In this document: in pieces, positions 14,664-22,217 of the stretch
Layout of the letters: the number at the start of each line of letters is the position of its first letter
How positions within the stretch are numbered: the stretch's first letter is position 1
From: an uncultured Prevotellaceae bacterium
GTDB lineage: Bacteria > Bacteroidota > Bacteroidia > Bacteroidales > Bacteroidaceae
Reading direction: 5' to 3'
DNA length: 35,539 nucleotides
Assembly: GCA_947169245.1 (NCBI GenBank)
Contig: CAMVPA010000032.1
Location: forward strand, 1-35,539
Notes under the pieces: generated by a model
Told to the model about the DNA's origin: nothing
The model's input: the letters and a program-made list of their open reading frames with translations, nothing else
Database searches by the model: none
Position numbers and translations under genes: made by a program

Positions 14664-15740
14664 ATGAAACAACAGCGCATCCTCTTCATCGACCGCGACG
14701 GCACGCTCATTGAAGAGCCCGCCGACGAGCAGATTGACTCGTTCGAGAAACTGAAGTTCACACAGGGCATGTTCCGCAACCTGGCCTTCATACGCCAGAA
14801 GCTGGACTTCCGCTTCGTCATGGTGAGCAACCAGGACGGTCTGGGCACCGCCTCGTTCCCCGAGGACACGTTCTGGCCCGTCCACAACTTCATCCTGCAG
14901 ACGCTGGAGGGCGAGGGCATCACGTTCGACGAACAGCTGATTGACCGCCACTTCCCCGAGGACAACGCCCCTACGCGCAAACCGGGCACGGCGATGGTTG
15001 AGAAGTACATGCACGACCCGCAGTACGACATCGCCAACTCCTACGTCATCGGCGACCGCGAGACCGATGCCGCGTTTGCACGCAACATAGGCTGCAAGGC
15101 GCTCATCCTGGGACGCGACGGCATGACGTGGGACCGCATTGCCGAGCTGCTCTTTGCCGGCGAGCGTACTGCCGAGGTGCGCCGCACGACGAAGGAGACG
15201 GACATATATATTAAGGTGAACCTCGACGGCTCAGGCCAGTGCGACATCGAGACGGGACTGGGATTCTTCAACCACATGCTGGAGCAGATAGGCAAGCACG
15301 GCGGTCTGGACCTGACCATTCACACGAAAGGTGACCTGAACGTGGACGAGCATCACACCATCGAGGACACGGCGCTGGCTCTGGGTGAGTGTCTGCTGCG
15401 CGCCCTGGGCGACAAGCGCGGCACCGAGCGCTACGGCTACTCGCTACCCATGGACGACTGCCTGTGTCAGGTGTGCCTCGACTTCGGCGGACGTCCCTGG
15501 CTGGTGTGGGATGCGGAGTTCAAGCGCGAACATGTGGGCGACATGCCTACGGAAATGTTCCTGCACTTCTTCAAGAGCCTCTCAGACGCCGCACGCATGA
15601 ACCTGAACATCAAGGCCGAAGGCGACAACGAGCACCACAAGATTGAAGGCATCTTCAAGGCGCTGGCACGCAGCATCAAGATGGCCGTGCGCCGCGACAT
15701 CTACCACTACGAACTGCCGTCGACGAAGGGGACGTTGTAG
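14664..15740 (+). CDS. hisB: Bifunctional histidinol-phosphatase / imidazoleglycerol-phosphate dehydratase
   Basis: HisB catalyses the dehydration of imidazoleglycerol phosphate and the later removal of phosphate from histidinol phosphate. The N-terminal HAD phosphatase (about 1-165) shows the nucleophile Asp10 and Asp12 in DRDGT. The C-terminal dehydratase (about 170-358) shows the metal-binding DEHHTIED and NEHHKIEG motifs. In E. coli the phosphatase zinc loop carries three Cys and one His; here the matching segment is [15 protein letters not shown] (93-107), keeping only the His. The gene is separated from hisGDC by a gene on the other strand and has its own promoter. TAG stop. Confidence 0.96.
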   Translation: MKQQRILFIDRDGTLIEEPADEQIDSFEKLKFTQGMFRNLAFIRQKLDFRFVMVSNQDGLGTASFPEDTFWPVHNFILQTLEGEGITFDEQLIDRHFPEDNAPTRKPGTAMVEKYMHDPQYDIANSYVIGDRETDAAFARNIGCKALILGRDGMTWDRIAELLFAGERTAEVRRTTKETDIYIKVNLDGSGQCDIETGLGFFNHMLEQIGKHGGLDLTIHTKGDLNVDEHHTIEDTALALGECLLRALGDKRGTERYGYSLPMDDCLCQVCLDFGGRPWLVWDAEFKREHVGDMPTEMFLHFFKSLSDAARMNLNIKAEGDNEHHKIEGIFKALARSIKMAVRRDIYHYELPSTKGTL

Positions 15741-15787
15741 AGGTGAGAGGAAGAGGTGAGAGGTGAGTGGTAAGTGGTAAGAGGAAA
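15741..15787 (+). repeat. Low-complexity GAGGTGA-type spacer
   Basis: The space between convergent hisB and the lytic transglycosylase gene is made of imperfect repeats of GAGGTGAG and GTGGTAA type. No terminator hairpin is seen there. Confidence 0.6.
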
Positions 15788-16909
15788 TTATAGATCATAC
15801 TTCTTTTTCCGCGTGTCGGAATGACGCGGATGACGCCCTGCCTGGACCCCCAGGTGGGGCGTTTTCACACCCATGTAGCTCTGGTGGCGCTGACGAATCT
15901 TGCGCACGTAGTCGACGGTCTCGGAGCCTCGCATGTAACCGTATTTCACTATTGGGTCGGTGTAGTACTTCGGCTCTGCCAGACGGAGGACGTAGGGTTC
16001 TACCTCGCGCCAGCGGCGCTGGTTGTGGCCGTCGCGCTGACAGAGTGCCATGGCATCGCGCACGTGGTGAGTGCCGCCGTTGTAGGCTGCGAGCACGAAG
16101 TTGGTGCGCTCCTGTCGCTCGGCAATGTCGCTGAACGTGCGTTCGAGCTCGACCAGATAGCGTGTGGCGGCAGCTATGTTTTTCTCGGGGTCGTACATGT
16201 CGGCGCGAGCCAGCCCCAGATGGTCGGCGGTACCCGGCATAATCTGCATCAGTCCACGCGCACCAGCCCACGACGTTGCCTTGGGGTCGAAGGTCGACTC
16301 CTGATAGCACTGCGCAGCCAGCAGACGCCAGTCCCAGCGGATGGGGCGGGCGTACTGTATGAAGTAGCTGTCATAGTGGGAGATGATGCCGCCCCGCTTG
16401 TCAAGCATCGGCGAGAAGACATGGCGTTTGACGCTGTGCGACGACAACAGCAGCGACTCCTCCTTCTTGACCTCGTCCAAAAGATTCGGCTTGTACCACT
16501 CCTTCAACTCCTTGGCCAGCAGCGGTTTCTCCTTGCTGACCTCAAGTTGTCCTGGAGTGGGCCATGCGGCAATGTCGATGTCGCCAGCCTGCAGCTTGGC
16601 GGCTATCTCGGCCGAGTCGCGACAGAGGTCGACGCGCAGGCTGACACCCAGCTTGGCGGCCAGAAGCTGACAAAGCATATACTGAGTTCCCAACTGCCGG
16701 CCACGGTAGTCATAGCAAGTCTGCGGGCCACTGACGGTAGCCATGATCAGCTCGCCGGCACTCTGAATCTGTGCCAGATCGAAGTCTTCGCTGACCTCAA
16801 CTGTATCCTGAAGTACCGTTCCCCAAGGTGTGGTGACGGGGTCTTTCTTCTCTTGGCAGGCAGCGACGGAGAGCGCTGCGAAGAGTAACAGAAGTGAATA
16901 TTTACTCAT
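15788..16909 (-). CDS. mltF: MltF-like lytic murein transglycosylase lipoprotein
   Basis: It cleaves the glycan strand of peptidoglycan to 1,6-anhydromuropeptides and sits as a lipoprotein in the envelope. The 373-residue protein has a lipoprotein signal (SVAAC, Cys18), a periplasmic substrate-binding-protein-like domain (about 45-190), then a goose-type SLT domain with the catalytic Glu in CYQESTF and the GLMQIMPGTA and AAYNGG motifs. This domain order is that of MltF. The frame extends 71 codons upstream, but ATG 16909 starts the signal peptide. It lies on the opposite strand between hisB and hisG and looks unrelated to histidine synthesis. Confidence 0.92.
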   Translation of the reverse strand: MSKYSLLLLFAALSVAACQEKKDPVTTPWGTVLQDTVEVSEDFDLAQIQSAGELIMATVSGPQTCYDYRGRQLGTQYMLCQLLAAKLGVSLRVDLCRDSAEIAAKLQAGDIDIAAWPTPGQLEVSKEKPLLAKELKEWYKPNLLDEVKKEESLLLSSHSVKRHVFSPMLDKRGGIISHYDSYFIQYARPIRWDWRLLAAQCYQESTFDPKATSWAGARGLMQIMPGTADHLGLARADMYDPEKNIAAATRYLVELERTFSDIAERQERTNFVLAAYNGGTHHVRDAMALCQRDGHNQRRWREVEPYVLRLAEPKYYTDPIVKYGYMRGSETVDYVRKIRQRHQSYMGVKTPHLGVQAGRHPRHSDTRKKKYDL

Positions 16910-16917
16910 TTGCGGCA

Positions 16918-16925
16918 CAAAAGTA
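16918..16925 (-). promoter_or_regulatory. -7 element of the lytic transglycosylase gene
   Basis: On the minus strand TACTTTTG matches TAnnTTTG and lies 8 bp before the start codon, so the leader would be very short. The -33 region is unclear. It lies 8 bp from the -33 box of the divergent hisG promoter. Confidence 0.5.
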
Positions 16926-16933
16926 CGCATTTT

Positions 16934-16965
16934 CTTGCACATCAGCGAAAATTTGCGTAATTTTG
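16934..16965 (+). promoter_or_regulatory. Promoter of hisGDC
   Basis: CTTG (16934-16937), 20 bp, TAATTTTG (16958-16965). The leader is about 30 nt before hisG. No T-box, His-codon leader peptide or attenuator was seen. Confidence 0.65.
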
Positions 16966-17003
16966 TGCCCGTTTTTAAGATTATTAGAGATTTAAGCAGA
17001 AAG

Positions 17004-17855
17004 ATGTTACGAATCGCAGTACAATCCAAAGGCCGTCTGTTTGACGACACGATGAACCTGCTCAACGAGGCAGACATTAAGATCAGCGCCAGCAAGCGCA
17101 CGCTGTTAGTCCAGTCACCCAACTTCCCGTTGGAGGTGCTCTACCTGCGCGACGACGACATACCCCAGTCGGTAGCCTCAGGCGTTGCCGACATCGGCGT
17201 GGTGGGCGAGAACGAGTTCGTGGAGCGTGGCGAGGATGCCGACATCATCTCGCGTCTGGGCTTCTCGAAGTGCCGTCTGTCGCTGGCCATCCCCAAGGAC
17301 ATCGACTATCAGGGCGTGGAGTGGTTCCAGGGCAAGAAGATTGCCACGAGCTATCCCGTCATCCTGCGCCGTTTCCTCGACGAGCACGGTATCAAGGCCG
17401 AGATTCACGTCATCACTGGTTCGGTGGAAATCAGCCCGGGCATCGGTCTGGCCGACGGCATCTTCGACATCGTCAGCTCTGGCTCGACGCTGGTGAGCAA
17501 CAACCTGCGCGAGGTGGAGGTGGTAATGCAGAGCGAGGCCCTGCTCATCGGCAACAAGCAGCTCTCTGAGGAGAAGCGCCAGATTCTGGAGCAGATGCTC
17601 TTCCGCTTCAAGGCCGTGAAGGACGCCGAGGATAAGAAATATGTACGCATGAACGCGCCCAAGGCCCGCCTGCAGGAGATCATCGATGTGCTGCCGGGCT
17701 TGAAGAGTCCGACCATCATTCCCCTGGCCGACGACGAGTGGTGCTCCGTACACACCGTGCTCGACCAGAAGCAGTTCTGGGAGATCATCGGCAAGCTGAA
17801 GGACATGGGTGCGCAGGGCATCCTCGTGACACCGATTGAGAAGATGATTCTGTAA
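17004..17855 (+). CDS. hisG: ATP phosphoribosyltransferase, long form
   Basis: HisG joins ATP and PRPP in the first, feedback-controlled step of histidine synthesis. The 283-residue product has the substrate-binding GVADIGVVGENEF segment (about 60-72), the PRPP-binding region around DIVSSGSTL, and a C-terminal regulatory ACT-like domain (about 210-283). It is thus the self-sufficient long form that needs no HisZ. ATG 17004 is chosen over an upstream-extended frame because family members begin MLRIAVQSKGRL. It is first gene of hisG-hisD-hisC. Confidence 0.97.
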   Translation: MLRIAVQSKGRLFDDTMNLLNEADIKISASKRTLLVQSPNFPLEVLYLRDDDIPQSVASGVADIGVVGENEFVERGEDADIISRLGFSKCRLSLAIPKDIDYQGVEWFQGKKIATSYPVILRRFLDEHGIKAEIHVITGSVEISPGIGLADGIFDIVSSGSTLVSNNLREVEVVMQSEALLIGNKQLSEEKRQILEQMLFRFKAVKDAEDKKYVRMNAPKARLQEIIDVLPGLKSPTIIPLADDEWCSVHTVLDQKQFWEIIGKLKDMGAQGILVTPIEKMIL

Positions 17856-17892
17856 GGAGGGAAGGAGTTAAAGAAGTAAAGGAGTAAGGAGA

Positions 17893-19182
17893 GTGAACGT
17901 CATAAAATTTCCTGCCAGAGAAGACTGGCCACAGATTGTTGAGCGTCCGCACCTGGACGTCTCGGAGTTAAACCAGACGGTCAGCGCCGTTCTCGCCGAT
18001 GTGCGTCAGCGCGGCGACGAGGCCGTGAAGGGCTATGAGCTGAAGTTCGACCACGTCGACCTCAGCGACCTCGCCGTCAGCGCCAAGGAGATGGACGAGG
18101 CCGAAAAGCTGGTCAGCGACGAGCTGAAAGAGGCCATCCGCCTGGCCCATCACAACATCAAGGTGTTCCATGAGTCGCAGCGCTTCACCGGCAAGAAGGT
18201 GGAGACACAGCCCGGCGTCACCTGCTGGCAGAAGGCCGTCGCCATTGAGAAGGTAGGACTCTACATTCCCGGCGGCACTGCCCCACTCTTCTCTACTGTC
18301 CTGATGTTGGCCACGCCTGCCCGCATTGCCGGTTGCCGCGAGATTGTGCTCTGCACACCGCCCGACCGTCAGGGCCGCGTCAACCCCGCCATCCTGATGG
18401 CTGCCCGCGTAGCCGGCGTCGGCAAGATATTCAAGATTGGCGGCGTACAGGCCATCGGCGCCATGGCCTACGGCACGGAGAGCGTGCCCAAGGTCTACAA
18501 GATTTTCGGCCCCGGCAACCAGTACGTGATGGCCGCCAAGCAGCAGGTCAGCCTCCACGAGGTGGCCATCGACATGCCTGCCGGGCCGTCGGAGGTCTGC
18601 GTCGTTGCCGACGATACCTGTAACGTTGAGTTCGTGGCTGCCGACCTGCTGTCGCAGGCTGAGCACGGCGTCGACTCGCAGGTGTTCCTCATCACCACGT
18701 CGCACAAGGTCATCGACGACGTGCAGCAGGCCGTGAGCCGTCAGCTAGACCTCCTGCCCCGCAAGGAGATAGCCCAGAAGACGCTGGAGAACTCGAAGCT
18801 GGTGCTGGTAAGCGACATCAGCGAGGCCATCGACCTGTGCAACGCCTACGCCCCCGAGCACCTCATCCTGCAGACAGAGAACTACATGGAACTGGCCGAG
18901 CGTGTCGTCAATGCCGGCAGCGTCTTCCTGGGACAGTATGCCTGCGAGAGTGCCGGCGACTACGCCAGCGGCACCAACCACACACTGCCCACCCACGGCT
19001 ATGCCACTGCCTACAGCGGCGTCAACCTGGACAGCTACCAGCGCAAGGTGACGTTCCAGCACCTGACCGAAGAGGGCGTGCGCAACATAGGACGTGCCGT
19101 AGAGTTGATGGCCGAGGCCGAGCAGCTCGATGCCCACAAGAACGCCATGACGGTGAGAATAGGAGCAATTAGTAATGAGTAA
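17893..19182 (+). CDS. hisD: Histidinol dehydrogenase (GTG start)
   Basis: HisD oxidises histidinol to histidine in two NAD-dependent steps. The 429-residue protein has the [12 protein letters not shown] segment, the [11 protein letters not shown] motif, zinc ligands in [10 protein letters not shown] and THG, and the catalytic Glu-His in YAPEHL. The start is GTG at 17893, preceded by a purine-rich spacer (AAGGAGTAAGGAGA) that can serve as ribosome binding site; no ATG fits. It follows hisG by 37 bp and precedes hisC. The stop at 19180-19182 lies inside a 16-bp direct repeat. Confidence 0.96.
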   Translation: MNVIKFPAREDWPQIVERPHLDVSELNQTVSAVLADVRQRGDEAVKGYELKFDHVDLSDLAVSAKEMDEAEKLVSDELKEAIRLAHHNIKVFHESQRFTGKKVETQPGVTCWQKAVAIEKVGLYIPGGTAPLFSTVLMLATPARIAGCREIVLCTPPDRQGRVNPAILMAARVAGVGKIFKIGGVQAIGAMAYGTESVPKVYKIFGPGNQYVMAAKQQVSLHEVAIDMPAGPSEVCVVADDTCNVEFVAADLLSQAEHGVDSQVFLITTSHKVIDDVQQAVSRQLDLLPRKEIAQKTLENSKLVLVSDISEAIDLCNAYAPEHLILQTENYMELAERVVNAGSVFLGQYACESAGDYASGTNHTLPTHGYATAYSGVNLDSYQRKVTFQHLTEEGVRNIGRAVELMAEAEQLDAHKNAMTVRIGAISNE

Positions 19183-19207
19183 TTAGCAATCAGTAATGAG
19201 TAATTAG
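19171..19207 (+). repeat. 16-bp direct repeat at the hisD stop
   Basis: AGTAATGAGTAATTAG occurs at 19171-19186 and 19192-19207. The first copy contains the hisD stop codon; the second lies in the spacer before hisC. It looks like a short slippage duplication. Confidence 0.8.
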
Positions 19208-19239
19208 TGATTGCAGTTGGATAACGTAAAGAAGTCATT

Positions 19240-20277
19240 ATGAAGAGTTTAGAGCAGTTAGTCCGTAAGAACATCTGGTCGCTTGCACCCTATAGCAGTG
19301 CCCGCAACGAGTATGCGGGGCGTGAGGCACGTGTCTTCCTCGATGCCAACGAGAACCCCTACAACGCCCCCTACAACCGCTATCCCGACCCCTTGCAGCT
19401 CGAGCTGAAGTCACAGCTGCAGAAGGTCAAGGGCGTCCCGGCCGACTGCATCTTCCTGGGCAACGGCAGCGACGAGGCCATCGACCTGCCCTACCGCATC
19501 TTCTGCGAGCCCGGCGTCGACAATGTCGTCGCCATCGAGCCCACCTACGGCATGTACAAGGTGTGTGCCGACATCAACAACGTGGAGTACCGCCCCGTGC
19601 TACTCGACGAGCACTATCAGACGACGGCCGAGAGCCTGCTGAGCGTCTGCGACGACCACACGAAACTCATCTGGATCTGTTCGCCCAACAACCCCACAGG
19701 CAACACCATCTGCCGCGAGGAGGTGCTGAAGGTCATTGAGCTGTTCCAGGGCATTGTCATCGTCGACGAGGCCTACAGCGACTTCTGCCGCGAACAGACC
19801 TTCCGCAGCCAGCTCTCCGAGCACCCCAACCTCATTGTGCTGAACACCATGTCGAAGGCCTGGGGCTGTGCCGCCATCCGTCTGGGCATGGCGTTTGCCT
19901 CGAAGGAGATCATCGATATCTTCAATAAGGTGAAGTATCCTTACAACGTCAACCTGCTGACACAGCGTCAGGCGCTCGAAGCCCTGAAAGATCCCTTCGA
20001 GGTCGACAAGTGGGTGCGCATGCTGCTCGTGGAGCGCAGCCGCGTCATCGACGCCTTCCGACTGCTGCCCATCTGCCAGGAGGTCTATCCCACCGAGGCC
20101 AACTTCTTCCTGGCCCGCATGGACGACGCTCAGAGTACCTACAACTACCTGGTGGACGAGGGAATCATTGTGCGCAACCGCACACGCATCCAGCTCTGCA
20201 ACAACTGCTTACGCGTCACCATCGGCACAAAGACCGAGAACAACGCTCTCATCGCTGCCCTCCGCCAGATGCCGTGA
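19240..20277 (+). CDS. hisC: Histidinol-phosphate aminotransferase
   Basis: HisC is a fold type I PLP enzyme that transaminates imidazole acetol phosphate with glutamate. In 345 residues one sees LDANENP (34-40), SPNNPTGN (148-155), DEAYSDF (176-182) and the PLP lysine Lys206 in TMSKAWG. Length is normal. It is the last gene of hisG-hisD-hisC and is followed by a very strong terminator 20 bp after its stop. Confidence 0.96.
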   Translation: MKSLEQLVRKNIWSLAPYSSARNEYAGREARVFLDANENPYNAPYNRYPDPLQLELKSQLQKVKGVPADCIFLGNGSDEAIDLPYRIFCEPGVDNVVAIEPTYGMYKVCADINNVEYRPVLLDEHYQTTAESLLSVCDDHTKLIWICSPNNPTGNTICREEVLKVIELFQGIVIVDEAYSDFCREQTFRSQLSEHPNLIVLNTMSKAWGCAAIRLGMAFASKEIIDIFNKVKYPYNVNLLTQRQALEALKDPFEVDKWVRMLLVERSRVIDAFRLLPICQEVYPTEANFFLARMDDAQSTYNYLVDEGIIVRNRTRIQLCNNCLRVTIGTKTENNALIAALRQMP

Positions 20278-20297
20278 TTGTCTTTAGTTGAAAAGCA

Positions 20298-20344
20298 TTA
20301 ATAAAACCGCCCCGAAGAGTGAATCTCCGGGGCGGTTTTATTAA
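20298..20344. terminator. Strong bidirectional terminator
   Basis: A 17-bp perfect stem (20298-20314 with 20328-20344) has a GCCCCG/CGGGGC core and A/T-rich outer part, so U-runs follow the GC core on both strands. It ends hisGDC (plus) and the GGGtGRT operon (minus). Confidence 0.95.
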
Positions 20345-20358
20345 ACGGATAGTCGGTA

Positions 20359-21375
20359 TTACTTCTTGTTCAGGGCGAGGTCGATGGCCACGGCGATGGC
20401 GACGGTAGCACCCACCATGGGGTTGTTGCCAATGCCGAGGTAACCCATCATCTCAACGTGGGCAGGAACTGAAGAAGAACCTGCGAACTGTGCGTCGCTG
20501 TGCATGCGGCCCATGGTGTCGGTCATGCCGTAAGAAGCGGGACCAGCAGCCATGTTGTCGGGGTGCAGCGTACGACCGGTACCACCACCCGAAGCTACTG
20601 AGAAGTAGGGCTTGCCAGCGAGCACACGCTCCTTCTTGTAGGTGCCTGCAACGGGGTGCTGGAAGCGTGTGGGGTTGGTAGAGTTACCGGTGATAGACAC
20701 GTCGACGTTCTCGTGCCACAGGATGGCAACGCCCTCGCGGACATCGTCGGCACCGTAGCACTTCACCTTCAGACGGCTGGGGTTGTTGCCGTAAGCAACC
20801 TCGCGGACAATCTTCAGCTCACCAGTGAAGTAGTCGAACTGTGTCTGTACGTATGTGAAGCCGTTGATGCGGCTGATGATCTGTGCGGCGTCCTTGCCCA
20901 GACCGTTCAGGATGACACGGAGGGGCTTCTGGCGAACCTTGTTGGCCATCTCGGCAATCTTGATGGCACCCTCGGCAGCAGCGAAGCTCTCGTGGCCAGC
21001 CAGGAATGCGAAGCACTCAGTCTCCTCGCGGAGCAGACGGGCGGCGAGGTTACCGTGGCCGATACCTACCTTACGGTCGTCGGCCACAGAACCGGGGATG
21101 CAGAACGACTGCAGGCCGATGCCGATAGCCTCGGCAGCGTCGGCTGCTGTCTTCACACCCTTCTTAATGGCGATAGCGGCACCACAGACGTATGCCCACT
21201 TAGCGTTCTCGAAGCAGATGCGCTGAGTGTCCTCACACATCTGGTAGGGGTCAACACCTGCCTTGTCACAAATCTCGTTGGCTTCCTCAATACTATTGAT
21301 GCCATTCTCCTTCAGAGCAGCAAGAACCTGGTTGATACGGCGCTCCTGACTCTCAAACTGTACTTTTCTAATCAT
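20359..21375 (-). CDS. GGGtGRT protein, partner of an IscU-like scaffold
   Basis: The 338-residue protein matches the conserved family named after its GGGTGRT motif (263-269, followed by LHPDN). The biochemical role is not established to my knowledge. Visible are several cysteines (36, 47, 54, 64, 92, 121, 207), a glycine-rich C-terminal third and no membrane segment, so it is probably cytoplasmic. It is the second gene of a two-gene operon: the first encodes an IscU/NifU-like scaffold, the gap is 15 bp and holds a perfect AGGAGG. The pairing suggests a job in iron-sulfur cluster or metal-cofactor handling in anaerobes; this is inference from context. Confidence 0.85.
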   Translation of the reverse strand: MIRKVQFESQERRINQVLAALKENGINSIEEANEICDKAGVDPYQMCEDTQRICFENAKWAYVCGAAIAIKKGVKTAADAAEAIGIGLQSFCIPGSVADDRKVGIGHGNLAARLLREETECFAFLAGHESFAAAEGAIKIAEMANKVRQKPLRVILNGLGKDAAQIISRINGFTYVQTQFDYFTGELKIVREVAYGNNPSRLKVKCYGADDVREGVAILWHENVDVSITGNSTNPTRFQHPVAGTYKKERVLAGKPYFSVASGGGTGRTLHPDNMAAGPASYGMTDTMGRMHSDAQFAGSSSVPAHVEMMGYLGIGNNPMVGATVAIAVAIDLALNKK

Positions 21376-21383
21376 AGTCGTAT

Positions 21384-21389
21384 CCTCCT
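21384..21389 (-). promoter_or_regulatory. Canonical Shine-Dalgarno of the GGGtGRT gene
   Basis: AGGAGG on the minus strand, 8 bp before the ATG at 21375, just beyond the stop of the upstream scaffold gene. Confidence 0.75.
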
Positions 21390-21390
21390 C

Positions 21391-22092
21391 TTATTCTTTA
21401 CGTGGGTCAATAGCCTTAACTGCACCCTGCTCCTTGGTCGTACGACCGTAAGAACCGGTGTTCTTCTGCATAGCCTCGTTGGCGTCCATACCGTTCTTGA
21501 TGGCTTCCATCATCTTGCCGAGGTGTACGTACTCGTAACCGCAAACCTCGTTGTTCTCGTCGAGGAACTGCTTGGTGATGTAACCCTCGGTGAGCTCCAG
21601 GTAGCGTGTACCCTTGGCCATGGTGCCATAGAGCGTACCGGTCTGTGAACGGAGACCCTTGCCCAGGTCCTCAAGACCGGCACCGATAGCCAGACCACCC
21701 TCAGAGAAGGCGCTCTGTGTGCGGCCGTAGACAATCTGGAGGAAGAGCTCGCGCATAGCGGTGTTGATGGCGTCGCAGACGAGGTCGGTGTTCAGGGCCT
21801 CGAGCAGCGTCTTACCGGGCAGGATTTCGCTGGCCATAGCGGCAGAGTGCGTCATACCGGTGCAGCCGATGGTCTCAACCAGAGCCTCCTGGATGATGCC
21901 GTCCTTCACGTTCAGGCTCAGCTTGCAGGCGCCCTGCTGAGGAGCACACCAGCCGATACCGTGAGTGTAACCCGAGATGTCCTTGATTTCCTTTGCCTGA
22001 ATCCACTTGCCCTCTTCGGGAATGGGTGCAGGTCCATGATAAGCGCCTTTGGCAACGCTACACATGTTCTTGACTTCTGTTGAATAAATCAT
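21391..22092 (-). CDS. IscU/NifU-like iron-sulfur scaffold protein
   Basis: The 233-residue protein carries an IscU-like core: Cys49 and Cys56 in GWCAPQQGACK, and ETIGCTGMTHSAAMASEILPG (73-93, Cys77), which parallels the IscU stretch around its second cysteine. A further Cys106 follows. IscU proteins build 2Fe-2S clusters for transfer to apoproteins. Here the protein is longer than IscU and has an extra C-terminal region (about 150-233). ATG 22092 is chosen over the frame opening at 22122, since MIYSTEVKNMC is the natural start. It heads the operon with the GGGtGRT gene and has a clear promoter upstream. Confidence 0.85.
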   Translation of the reverse strand: MIYSTEVKNMCSVAKGAYHGPAPIPEEGKWIQAKEIKDISGYTHGIGWCAPQQGACKLSLNVKDGIIQEALVETIGCTGMTHSAAMASEILPGKTLLEALNTDLVCDAINTAMRELFLQIVYGRTQSAFSEGGLAIGAGLEDLGKGLRSQTGTLYGTMAKGTRYLELTEGYITKQFLDENNEVCGYEYVHLGKMMEAIKNGMDANEAMQKNTGSYGRTTKEQGAVKAIDPRKE

Positions 22093-22148
22093 TGATAATA
22101 ACTGTTTATTTGAGTGAAACAATGTTTGCCTATTTCCCTTTCAGCCTA

Positions 22149-22180
22149 CAAAGTTACTACCATTTCTTCACATATCCAAA
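22149..22180 (-). promoter_or_regulatory. Promoter of the scaffold-GGGtGRT operon
   Basis: On the minus strand TTTG (22177-22180), 20 bp, TAACTTTG (22149-22156): a perfect match to the Bacteroidota consensus. Leader about 50 nt. Confidence 0.85.
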
Positions 22181-22217
22181 CCCCGCCCCGTCGTTTTAGC
22201 AATAATTAATAATATGG

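Noticed and set aside
16966..17003. Histidine attenuator or T-box before hisG
   Set aside because: The leader is only about 30 nt, with no His codon run, specifier or terminator hairpin.
19183..19239. Transposon target duplication at the hisD-hisC spacer
   Set aside because: The 16-bp copies are only 21 bp apart with no element between them; slippage duplication explains it better.
20656..21648. 330-codon plus-strand frame over the GGGtGRT operon
   Set aside because: Antisense shadow; low-complexity Leu/Val-rich product and no independent signals.
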